DNA of 6,093 bases from Actinomycetota bacterium (GTDB lineage Bacteria; Actinomycetota; Thermoleophilia; Gaiellales; Gaiellaceae), in contig VGCB01000181.1 in assembly GCA_016870235.1 (NCBI GenBank), forward strand, positions 1-6,093. Direction: 5' to 3'. Position numbers and translations under genes: made by a program. Shown piece by piece: positions 1 to 5,691 of this stretch. The notes beneath the pieces are model-generated. The model saw only the letters and a program-made list of their open reading frames with translations. It was not told the origin of the DNA and did not search any database. Positions within the stretch are counted from its first letter, which is position 1, and each line of letters opens with the position of its first letter.

Positions 1-926
1 TCGGCGATCTCCTGCTCGATGTCCGCCCTGATCTCCGCGAGCCCCGCCTCGGTGACGCCGTCGAGCGCCAGCCGTGCCTCGAGCCGGTCGACCGGGTCGC
101 GGTCGGCGTAGGCGTCGCGGAGCTCGGACGGCACGTACCGGCCGTCGTCGTGCGCGGCGTGGCCGTGGATGCGGAGCGTGACCGCCTCGATCGCCTGCGG
201 GCCGAGCCCGGCGCGGGCGCGCCCGACCGCGGCGGCGATCGCGTCGAACGTCTCGATCGCGTCCGTCCCGTCGACGGTCTCCGCCGGGATCGACCAGCCG
301 CCGTAGGCCCGCTCGGCCATCGATGTGTTGACCATCTCCTGCCGGGTCGGCGTCGAGTACGCGTACTGGTTGCGCTGGAGGACGAACACCGCCGGCACCT
401 GCCAGACGCCGGCGAGGTTGAGCCCCTCGTGCGTGTCGCCGACGCTGAACGCCCCTTCGCCGAGGAAGGTGAGCGCGACCCGCGGCTCCCCGCGGCGCTT
501 GAACGCGAGCGCGGCCCCTACCGTCACGGGGACGAGGTCGCCGAGCATCGAGACGAGCGGAAAGATGCCCCGGTGCGGCGCCCCGAAGTGCATGTTGCCG
601 TCGCGGCCCCGCGTCGGCGAGTCGCCCCGGCCGAGGAAGTTGCGAAACGCGTCGGCGACGGTCGTCCCCTTGGCGAAGTGGGTCGCGAGCTCCCGGTTCA
701 GCGGGCAGACGACGTCATCGGGGCCGAGGGCCAGGCCTGCCGCCGCCGCCACCGCCTCTTGCCCGCGCCCGTCGTAGTAGGAGCCGGCGATGCGGCCCTG
801 GCGGTAGAGGGTGATCGCCCGCTCCTCGAACAGCCGCTGCAGCAGCACGAGCCGCAGGAGCGCGAGCCGGGCCTCGAGCGGCACGGAGGCGATGTCGCCG
901 CAGGGCGTGGTCTCGGTCGTCGCCAT
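1..926 (-). CDS. 2-oxoacid dehydrogenase E1 component, alpha subunit (thiamine diphosphate-dependent, branched-chain type likely), C-terminus cut by window edge
   Basis: This is the alpha subunit of the E1 decarboxylase of a PDH/BCKDH-type complex, which decarboxylates a 2-oxoacid on thiamine diphosphate and passes the acyl group to the lipoyl domain of E2. The first 308 codons are visible and no stop lies within the window. The ThDP/Mg motif starts at G156-E157-G158, continues with GDTHEGLN, and ends at QRNQYAYSTP (R185, N186, Y188). The phosphorylation-loop-type motif RIHGHAAHDD (H254-D261) follows. GEG in place of GDG is known from branched-chain E1 alpha subunits, which favours a BCKDH-like substrate; pyruvate or acetoin cannot be excluded. 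The ATG at 926-924 shares its A with the TGA of the beta gene (TGATG), so translation is probably coupled. The N-terminal part is like the family, so the start is credible. The usual alpha-then-beta order is reversed here. Confidence 0.93.
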   Translation of the reverse strand, partial: MATTETTPCGDIASVPLEARLALLRLVLLQRLFEERAITLYRQGRIAGSYYDGRGQEAVAAAAGLALGPDDVVCPLNRELATHFAKGTTVADAFRNFLGRGDSPTRGRDGNMHFGAPHRGIFPLVSMLGDLVPVTVGAALAFKRRGEPRVALTFLGEGAFSVGDTHEGLNLAGVWQVPAVFVLQRNQYAYSTPTRQEMVNTSMAERAYGGWSIPAETVDGTDAIETFDAIAAAVGRARAGLGPQAIEAVTLRIHGHAAHDDGRYVPSELRDAYADRDPVDRLEARLALDGVTEAGLAEIRADIEQEIA

Positions 927-1936
927 CAGTATGCGAGCAGGCGCGCGAGCGCGTCGACGGTCGAGGCGGGCGAGGGCATGAAGGCGTCCTCGAGCTCGCC
1001 TGCGAAGGGAACGGGTGCGTCGGGCGGCGCGTGGAGGGCGGGCGGCGCGTCGAGCAGCTCGAATCCACTCCGGGCGACGAGGCCCAGCACGAGCCCGGCG
1101 ACCCCCTTCGAGCGCGTCGCCTCCTGCAGCACGAGCATGCGCGACGTCTTCTCGAGCGACGAGAGGATCGCCTCCTCGTCGAGAGGCCAGAGCGTGCGGA
1201 GGTCGACGACTTCGACGTCGTCGTCCATCTGGGCGGCCGCGGCGAGCGCGGTCGAGACGCCTGAGCCGTAGGTGACGACGGTCACGTCGTCGCCTTCGCG
1301 GACGACGCGCGCGCGGCCGAGCGGTGTCCGGTGGCCCGGCGGCGGCGCCGTGTCCTTGAGACGTCGGTACAGCGCCTTGTGCTCGAAGTAGAGGACGGGG
1401 TCGGGGTCGTCGATCGCCGAGCGGAGGAGCCCGTACGCGTCCGCGACCGTTCCCGGACAGACGACCTTGAGCCCCGGCTCGCCCACGAACCAGCCCTCGG
1501 GCGAGGCCGAGTGGTACGGGCCGCCGCGCACGCCGCCGCCGGTGGGGAGCCGGGCGACGATCGGGATCTGCTGCCCCGAGCGCCAGTGGGTCTTGGCGGC
1601 GACCGAGACGAGCGTGTCGAACGCGCAGCTGACGAAGTCGGCGAACTGAAACTCGACGATCGGCCGCTCGCCCATCCAGGCGGCGCCGACGGCAGCGCCG
1701 GTGAAGCCCTCCTCGGAGATCGGCATGTCCATTACACGATCGGCGCCGAACTCGTCGAGCAACCCCTTCGTGACGCCGAACGGCCCCCCGAAGACGCCGA
1801 CGTCCTCGCCCATCAGGAACACGCGCTCGTCGTCGCGCAGGGCGTCACGGAGCGCGCGCTGGATCGCGTCCAGGTACGTGATCTCGCCGACCGCCACCTC
1901 CGGCGCGTCGGCGATCTCGAGGTGGCGACCTGTCAC
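926..1936 (-). CDS. 2-oxoacid dehydrogenase E1 component, beta subunit (transketolase-like)
   Basis: This is the beta subunit of the same E1 enzyme; alpha and beta form an alpha2-beta2 tetramer with ThDP bound at their interface. The protein is 336 aa, near the usual 320-350. The pyrimidine-binding domain shows GEDVGVFGG (about 43-51), PISEEGFTGAAVG (72-84), VEFQFADF, GGGVRGGPYHSASPEG, and PGLKVVCPGT, all typical of E1 beta. The C-terminal transketolase domain shows VTVVTYGSG and EVVDLRTLWPLDEE. The chosen start is GTG at 1936-1934. It has no Shine-Dalgarno, but a -10-like hexamer sits exactly six bases upstream, as at other operon starts here. A shorter start at a GTG codon around residue 14, just before GEITYLDAIQ, would match the usual N-terminus and remains possible. 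The gene is first in its unit and divergent from the maturation operon at 2028. Confidence 0.95.
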   Translation of the reverse strand: MTGRHLEIADAPEVAVGEITYLDAIQRALRDALRDDERVFLMGEDVGVFGGPFGVTKGLLDEFGADRVMDMPISEEGFTGAAVGAAWMGERPIVEFQFADFVSCAFDTLVSVAAKTHWRSGQQIPIVARLPTGGGVRGGPYHSASPEGWFVGEPGLKVVCPGTVADAYGLLRSAIDDPDPVLYFEHKALYRRLKDTAPPPGHRTPLGRARVVREGDDVTVVTYGSGVSTALAAAAQMDDDVEVVDLRTLWPLDEEAILSSLEKTSRMLVLQEATRSKGVAGLVLGLVARSGFELLDAPPALHAPPDAPVPFAGELEDAFMPSPASTVDALARLLAY

Positions 1937-1942
1937 GGCCCT

Positions 1943-1948
1943 AGTATT
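1943..1948 (-). promoter_or_regulatory. Candidate -10 element for the E1 beta/alpha operon (leaderless)
   Basis: On the minus strand AATACT ends six bases before the GTG at 1936. A transcript starting seven bases after the hexamer would therefore begin at the start codon itself. No convincing -35 hexamer lies about 17 bases further upstream. Placement is seen in the sequence; promoter activity is inferred. Confidence 0.45.
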
Positions 1949-1996
1949 CCACGCCCTCCGGCGAGGCCCCGCGTCCCCCGACGGAGTGACCGGCGC

Positions 1997-2010
1997 CGGG
2001 CGGGAGCCCG
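1997..2010. repeat. Short inverted repeat in the divergent promoter region
   Basis: CGGGC and GCCCG arms of five bases flank a GGGA spacer. The repeat lies about 18-31 bases before the presumed transcript start of the plus-strand operon, where an operator could sit. Short GC-only palindromes are frequent by chance in DNA this GC-rich, so functional meaning is weak. Confidence 0.2.
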
Positions 2011-2015
2011 TCGTC

Positions 2016-2021
2016 TAGGCT
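2016..2021 (+). promoter_or_regulatory. Candidate -10 element for the coxD-like operon (leaderless)
   Basis: TAGGCT fits the TANNNT pattern of actinobacterial -10 elements and ends six bases before the ATG at 2028, so the mRNA would start at the A of ATG. There is no purine-rich Shine-Dalgarno before this ATG, which agrees with a leaderless transcript. No good -35 hexamer is seen at 16-19 bases. Confidence 0.5.
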
Positions 2022-2027
2022 GCCTCG

Positions 2028-2906
2028 ATGGCCTTCCGGACGATCGACGACCTCGAGCACGCCCTTCGCGGAGCCGACTACCTGCCCGATCGCGGCCTCT
2101 CGACCGCGCTCTTCCTCGCGCTCGCGCTCGAGAAGCCGCTGCTGCTGGAGGGAGAGGCCGGGGTCGGCAAGACGGAGGCGGCGAAGTCGCTGGCCACCTG
2201 CCTGGGCGCCCGGCTGATCCGTCTTCAGTGCTACGAGGGCCTCGACGTCGCGCACGCAGTGTACGAGTGGAACTACCCGCGGCAGCTGCTCCACATCCGG
2301 GCCGCCCAGGAGGGGACGGTGTCGGAGGACGAGCTCTTCGGCCCCGAGTTCCTGATCCGGCGCCCACTGCTCGAGGCGATCGACTCCGAGGAGCCCGTCG
2401 TCCTCCTGATCGACGAGATCGATCGGGCCGACGAGGAGTTCGAGGCGTTCCTGCTCGAGGTGCTCTCCGACTTCCAGATCACGATCCCCGAGCTCGGCAC
2501 GATCCGGTCGCGCCGCCGGCCGGCCGTGATCCTCACGTCCAACCGCACGCGCGAGCTCCACGACGCGCTCAAGCGGCGCGCGCTCTTCCACTGGATCGGG
2601 CACCCGTCGATCGAGCGCGAGATCGAGATCGTGCGCCTGCGCGTGCCCGGCATCCCCGAGCGTCTCGCCGCCGAGGCGGCGGCCTTCGTGCGGGAGCTGC
2701 GGGGCCTCGATCTCGCGAAGCCGCCCGGGGTCGCGGAGACGATCGACTGGGCGATGGCGCTGAACGCGCTCGGCCGGCAGGAGATCGACGCCGAGGTCGT
2801 CGAGCAGACGCTCGGCTCGGTGCTCAAGTACCGGGAGGACATCGAGGAGGTCAGAGACGAGACCCTCGCCCGCCTCGTCGATGCCGCCCGGGCCACGGCG
2901 CGCTGA
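2028..2906 (+). CDS. coxD: MoxR-family AAA+ ATPase, CoxD-like molybdenum hydroxylase maturation factor
   Basis: This is a 292-aa cytoplasmic AAA+ ATPase of the MoxR type. The Walker A motif GEAGVGKT is at 42-49 (K48), Walker B LLIDE at 126-130, sensor-1 region TSN at 170-172, and an LKRRA arginine segment near 181-185. A C-terminal lid-type helical region follows. CoxD of carboxydotrophic bacteria is such an ATPase; it is known to act on apo-CO dehydrogenase during assembly of its Mo/Cu active site, and MoxR proteins generally work with VWA-domain partners. The VWA gene five bases downstream and the XdhC genes after it support a CoxD-like role rather than a methanol dehydrogenase or stress role. 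The gene is first in its operon. The start is supported by the -10 hexamer six bases upstream and by the MoxR-like N-terminus. The real substrate enzyme is not in the window, so CoxD is a family assignment, not proof of CO oxidation. Confidence 0.92.
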   Translation: MAFRTIDDLEHALRGADYLPDRGLSTALFLALALEKPLLLEGEAGVGKTEAAKSLATCLGARLIRLQCYEGLDVAHAVYEWNYPRQLLHIRAAQEGTVSEDELFGPEFLIRRPLLEAIDSEEPVVLLIDEIDRADEEFEAFLLEVLSDFQITIPELGTIRSRRRPAVILTSNRTRELHDALKRRALFHWIGHPSIEREIEIVRLRVPGIPERLAAEAAAFVRELRGLDLAKPPGVAETIDWAMALNALGRQEIDAEVVEQTLGSVLKYREDIEEVRDETLARLVDAARATAR

Positions 2907-2911
2907 CGCCG

Positions 2912-4042
2912 ATGGCCACGGGAGACCCGATCGTCAGGCACGTCGTCACCTTCGGGCGCGTGCTCCGCGAGGTCGGGCTCGAGGTCGGGCCCGGGCGCGT
3001 GATCGACGGCCTCCGCGCGCTCGACGCCGTCGACCTGACGCGGCAGGAGGACGTCTACTTCGCGCTCCGGCAGACGCTCGTCTCGCGGCAGGACGAGCTC
3101 GACCTGTTCGATCGCGCCTTTCTCGCCTGGTTCCTGCGCGCTCCCGTGATCCCGCCGCAGCGGCTCGTGAAGCCCGTGCCCCAGCTGCAGCGCCTCGCGG
3201 ACACCCTGGCGGACAAGGGAAGCGGCGAGGAGGTCGGCGGCGACGATCCGCTCGAGCTCGGCGCGTCCGGTCAGGAGCTCCTCCGCGAGAAGGACTTCGG
3301 GGAGATGAGCGCGGACGAGTTCCGGCGCGTCCGCCGGCTGATGCTCGAGATCGCCCGCCGCCGCCCGCAGCGCTCCTCGCGACGCCGCACCGCCGACCCG
3401 CGCGGCGAGCTGCTCGACATGCGCCGCATGATCCGGAAGTCGCTTCGAACCGGTGGCGATGCGGTCGACCGGGCCTTCCGCACCCGGAAGCGGGTGCCGC
3501 GGAAGCTCGTCGTCCTGTGCGACGTCTCCGGCTCGATGGACTCCTACGCGCGGGCTCTGCTGCTCTTCCTGCACGCGGTCGTCGGCTCGGGGAGCGGGGT
3601 GGAGGCCTTCGCGTTCGGGACGCGCCTCTCGCGCCTCACGCCCGACCTCGGCACCCGCGACCCGGAGGCGGCGCTCGAGAAGTGCACGGCCGCGGTCGTC
3701 GACTGGGGCAGCGGCACCCGGATCGGCGCCTCGCTGAAGGAGTTCAACGACACGTGGGGCAAGCGGGCGCTCTCGCGCGGCGCCGTCGTCGTCGTCGTCT
3801 CCGACGGCTGGGAGCGGGAGGATCCGGCGCTCGTCGGCCGGGAGATGGCGAAGATCGGTCGGGCTGCCTACGCCGTCGTCTGGGTCAACCCGCTCAAGGG
3901 CAACCCCGAGTACCAGCCGCTCGCGGGCGGAATGCGTGCGGCATTGCCGCACGTCGACCGGTTCCTCGCCGGCCATAATCTGAGAAGCCTCGAGGAGCTG
4001 GCGGCCGTGCTCGCCGGCATCGAGCGCCGGCACGCGGCGTGA
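2912..4042 (+). CDS. coxE: VWA-domain protein, CoxE-like molybdenum hydroxylase maturation factor
   Basis: This 376-aa protein has a helical N-terminal region (about 1-150), a basic arginine-rich linker (about 148-195, with RRRPQRSSRRR), and a C-terminal von Willebrand A domain of the CoxE type. The MIDAS metal site is intact: D204-V-S-G-S208, T269 in GSGTR, and D298 in VVSDGWE. In cox clusters CoxE is the partner of the CoxD ATPase, and the pair is thought to remodel the apo-enzyme; the VWA domain would give metal-dependent docking. No signal peptide or membrane segment is visible, so it is probably cytoplasmic. The ATG at 2912 is five bases after the stop of the ATPase gene and has no clear Shine-Dalgarno, which suggests translational coupling. 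The same frame stays open far upstream to 1331, but that stretch is antisense to the E1 beta gene and overlaps the ATPase gene. A run of five GTC codons at 3785-3799 encodes a valine-rich strand just before D298. Confidence 0.92.
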   Translation: MATGDPIVRHVVTFGRVLREVGLEVGPGRVIDGLRALDAVDLTRQEDVYFALRQTLVSRQDELDLFDRAFLAWFLRAPVIPPQRLVKPVPQLQRLADTLADKGSGEEVGGDDPLELGASGQELLREKDFGEMSADEFRRVRRLMLEIARRRPQRSSRRRTADPRGELLDMRRMIRKSLRTGGDAVDRAFRTRKRVPRKLVVLCDVSGSMDSYARALLLFLHAVVGSGSGVEAFAFGTRLSRLTPDLGTRDPEAALEKCTAAVVDWGSGTRIGASLKEFNDTWGKRALSRGAVVVVVSDGWEREDPALVGREMAKIGRAAYAVVWVNPLKGNPEYQPLAGGMRAALPHVDRFLAGHNLRSLEELAAVLAGIERRHAA

Positions 4043-4053
4043 CGGGAGACAGG

Positions 4054-4060
4054 AAGGGAG
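4054..4060 (+). promoter_or_regulatory. Shine-Dalgarno for the small XdhC-domain gene
   Basis: The purine run AAGGGAG ends seven bases before the ATG at 4068. It is the only clear Shine-Dalgarno before a gene in this window and fixes the start of this short CDS. It also suggests independent initiation inside the operon after the 25-base gap that follows the VWA gene. Confidence 0.65.
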
Positions 4061-4067
4061 CGCAGGC

Positions 4068-4379
4068 ATGAAGGAGATCCTGGACGAGATCGAGCGGTGG
4101 AAGGACGAGGGCGAGGAGGTCGTCGTCGCCACCGTCGTCGCGACGCGGCGCTCGGCGCCGCGTCCCGTCGGCACGAGCCTCGCGGTCTCCGCATCGGGGA
4201 AGATGTGCGGCTCGGTCTCGGGTGGCTGCGTCGAGAGCGACGTCTTCGAGAACGCGATGGAGGTGATGCGCTCGGGCGAGCCGAAGCTCCTCTCCTACGG
4301 GATCAGCGACGACATGGCGTGGTCGGTCGGGCTGCCGTGCGGCGGCGAGATCGACGTGTTCCTCGAGAAGGTCGAGTGA
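4068..4379 (+). CDS. XdhC/CoxI-family protein, single N-terminal domain (molybdenum cofactor insertion)
   Basis: This 103-aa protein corresponds to only the N-terminal XdhC_CoxI domain. Family marks are SAPRPVGTSLAV (29-40), the core GSVSGGCVE with C54 (48-56), and WSVGLPCGGEIDVF with C91 (85-98). Known XdhC proteins bind molybdenum cofactor, protect it, promote its sulfuration and pass it to xanthine dehydrogenase; these cysteine motifs are the conserved centre of that domain. A full XdhC is about 250-380 aa and adds a Rossmann domain, which here is supplied by the next gene, overlapping by four bases (GTGA). The domain ends cleanly after the conserved EIDVFLEKVE segment, so the split looks evolved rather than a recent frameshift. 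The product probably works with the downstream protein. Confidence 0.9.
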   Translation: MKEILDEIERWKDEGEEVVVATVVATRRSAPRPVGTSLAVSASGKMCGSVSGGCVESDVFENAMEVMRSGEPKLLSYGISDDMAWSVGLPCGGEIDVFLEKVE

Positions 4380-5125
4380 CGCTCCTCTCCCGCCTCGCGT
4401 CGCTCCGCACCTCGGGCGAGCGCGCCGTGCTCTTCACCGTCGTCGAGGGCGAAGGGGCCGGCGCGAAGACCCTCGTCGTCGAGGGCGCGGAGACGGTGGG
4501 CGGCGGCGTTCCGGAGGGAGCGATCGCGCAGTTCGACGAGCTGATTCGGCAGGGCCGCAACCGCCTGCTCGACCTCGCCGGCGCGCGCGTGTTCGCCGAG
4601 TGGTACGGGCCCCCGCCGCGGCTCTTCGTGTACGGGGCGGTCGACACCGCCGAGGCGCTCTGCCGTGGCGCCAGGCTCCTCGGCTGGACGGCGATCGTCG
4701 GCGACGCGCGCGCCGTCTTCCTGACGCCGGAGCGGCTGCCCTCGGCCGACCGGCTGATCGCGAAGTGGCCGCAGGACGCGCTCGCCGAGATCGAGCCCGA
4801 CCACCAGACCGCGGTCGTCGTGCTCACCCACGACGACAAGTTCGACGAGCCCGCGCTGATCGCCGCGCTCGCCTCGGAGGCGTTCTACGTCGGCGCGCTC
4901 GGCTCGCGGCGGACGACGGAGCGGCGGCGCGAGCGGCTGCGCGAGGCCGGGGTCGCCGAGGAGGCGCTCGACCGGATCATGGGCCCGTGCGGCCTCGACA
5001 TCGGCGCCGACACGCAGGAGGAGACCGCCCTCTCGATCCTGGCCGAGATCCTCGCCGTCCGCGGGGGCCGCAAGGGCGGGCCGCTGCGCGAATCGAAGCA
5101 GCGGATCCACGTCGAGGCCTCGTAG
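4376..5125 (+). CDS. XdhC-family protein with C-terminal Rossmann domain (XdhC_C) and a degenerate N-terminal domain
   Basis: This is a 249-aa protein starting at GTG 4376, whose last two bases form part of the upstream TGA (overlap GTGA), so it is probably translationally coupled. Residues about 83-230 form the XdhC C-terminal Rossmann domain: RLFVYGAVDTAEAL (82-95), LGWTAIVGDAR (102-112), VVVLTHDDKFDEPAL (147-161), YVGALGSRRTTERRRERL (171-188) and GPCGLDIGADTQEETALSILAEI (203-225, interrupted copy of the usual GPIGLDIGA motif). Residues about 1-80 (LASLRTSGERAVLFTVV, then VGGGVPEGAI, then GRNRLL and VFAEWYGPPPRL) follow the layout of an XdhC_CoxI domain but lack the two cysteine motifs. The frame is open further upstream to 4097, but that part overlaps the preceding gene in another frame and is not coding. 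The role is inferred as molybdenum cofactor handling for a xanthine/CO dehydrogenase-type enzyme. Confidence 0.9.
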   Translation: MTLLSRLASLRTSGERAVLFTVVEGEGAGAKTLVVEGAETVGGGVPEGAIAQFDELIRQGRNRLLDLAGARVFAEWYGPPPRLFVYGAVDTAEALCRGARLLGWTAIVGDARAVFLTPERLPSADRLIAKWPQDALAEIEPDHQTAVVVLTHDDKFDEPALIAALASEAFYVGALGSRRTTERRRERLREAGVAEEALDRIMGPCGLDIGADTQEETALSILAEILAVRGGRKGGPLRESKQRIHVEAS

Positions 5126-5140
5126 AGGCTCGCGCGTCGG

Positions 5141-5194
5141 TCAGAGCCGGCGCAGCTGGCCGAGGACGACGACGATGGTGTCGCGGTCGGGCAT
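5141..5194 (-). CDS. Possible small ORF, 17 codons, leaderless
   Basis: The ATG at 5194 opens a 17-codon frame with product MPDRDTIVVVLGQLRRL, ending with TGA at 5141. The product is not recognised; it has a short hydrophobic core (TIVVVLG) and a basic tail. The only support is position: it starts 14 bases after the DUF2017 stop on the same strand, and a TATCGT hexamer lies six bases before the ATG, the same geometry as at the three operon-first genes of the window. There is no Shine-Dalgarno. Codons are GC-ending, but that holds for chance frames here too. It may be a real small protein, a short 3' tail of the clpS operon transcript, or nothing. Confidence 0.2.
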   Translation of the reverse strand: MPDRDTIVVVLGQLRRL

Positions 5195-5198
5195 GCCG

Positions 5199-5211
5199 TG
5201 ACGATACGTCA
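5199..5211. repeat. Inverted repeat over the DUF2017 stop codon and a -10-like site
   Basis: The plus strand reads TGACG-ATA-CGTCA, a perfect pair of five-base arms around three bases. The first three bases read on the minus strand are the TGA of the DUF2017 gene, and the TATCGT hexamer lies inside the repeat. It could be an operator-like site or a small hairpin at the 3' end of that gene. No T-run follows, so a Rho-independent terminator is unlikely. Confidence 0.3.
5201..5206 (-). promoter_or_regulatory. Candidate -10 element before the 17-codon ORF
   Basis: TATCGT (TANNNT type) on the minus strand ends six bases before the ATG at 5194, so a transcript would start at that ATG. It is the best match to TATAAT-like spacing in the convergent intergenic region. 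Its value depends on whether the small ORF or a short antisense RNA to the end of the XdhC gene exists. Confidence 0.3.
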
Positions 5212-5691
5212 GCGGTCCGGAAGCGAGGCGGTGAGGGCCGTCACGACCTCCTCCTGCAGCCAGGAGAGCCACGCGTAGAGCGCGAGCCGGGGCGTGTCGG
5301 GGTTGGCGGGGTCGAGAGCCGTCGCGTAGGTGTCCTCCTTGACGTCGAGCTGCGTCCCGAGCACGAGCCGCAGCGATTCGATCGCGCCGAGCCACGCCTC
5401 CAGATCCTCGGTCGAGAGTCGATCGGCGCCGGCCGTCCGCTCGAAGACCTCGAGCGCCCCGAGCTTCGCGTCGCGGAGGCCGTCGCGGACGAGCGACCGG
5501 TACTCCTGCTCGCCGTCGGGATCGTCGTCGTACGCGGGCGGGAAGAGGCGGGCGGTCGAGGGGTCGTCGGCGTCGATCGCAGCCCGGAGCAGGGCCGGCA
5601 GCGACGCCAGGAGCTCTCGCTCGTCCGCTTCGAGCCGGACCGCGTAGCCGCCGTCGCGCGCCCGCCGGATCCCGCGCTCGCGGAACCGCAT
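5209..5691 (-). CDS. DUF2017 family protein
   Basis: This 160-aa protein matches the actinobacterial DUF2017 family. Visible marks are RLFPPAYDDDPDGEQEYRSL (about 48-67), LRDAKL, LSTEDLEAWLGAIESLRLVL followed by GTQLDV, and near the C-terminus LYAWLSWLQEEVVTAL. It is mostly helical and acidic, with no signal peptide or membrane segment. Its biochemical function is not known. The family is repeatedly found directly after clpS in actinobacteria, which hints at a link to regulated proteolysis. The ATG at 5691-5689 shares its A with the TGA of clpS (TGATG), so it is probably translated by coupling. The frame is open further upstream to 5916, but that stretch lies inside clpS in another frame and is not coding. 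Confidence 0.88.
   Translation of the reverse strand: MRFRERGIRRARDGGYAVRLEADERELLASLPALLRAAIDADDPSTARLFPPAYDDDPDGEQEYRSLVRDGLRDAKLGALEVFERTAGADRLSTEDLEAWLGAIESLRLVLGTQLDVKEDTYATALDPANPDTPRLALYAWLSWLQEEVVTALTASLPDR

Noticed and set aside
150..1271. A plus-strand 373-codon open frame over the E1 genes.
   Set aside because: It is antisense to both E1 subunits, has a skewed Arg/Ala/Gly composition and no recognisable motif.
1331..2911. A long plus-strand open frame running continuously into the VWA gene, as if it encoded a 903-aa protein.
   Set aside because: The upstream part is antisense to the well-supported E1 beta gene and then overlaps the ATPase gene in another frame; its translation is arginine/proline-rich with no domain. 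The VWA protein starts at 2912.
3785..3799. A GTC pentarepeat as a microsatellite or regulatory repeat.
   Set aside because: It is in frame and encodes the valine-rich beta strand just before the last MIDAS aspartate of the VWA domain, so coding explains it.
2273..4174. A 633-codon minus-strand open frame across the ATPase and VWA genes.
   Set aside because: It is a mirror frame of high-GC coding DNA; the plus strand carries intact Walker and MIDAS motifs, while this frame gives low-complexity basic and acidic sequence.
4295..5110. A minus-strand open frame antisense to the XdhC Rossmann gene, in frame with the 17-codon ORF after its TGA.
   Set aside because: Readthrough or recoding of the TGA was considered, but the translation is low-complexity and the plus-strand gene has clear family motifs.
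5114..5160. Hairpins after the XdhC gene (GAGGCCT/AGGCTC around 5115-5130 and GCCGGC-GCA-GCTGGC at 5146-5160) as a terminator.
   Set aside because: The stems are short, one has a bulge and the other a G-U pair, and no T-run follows on the plus strand.
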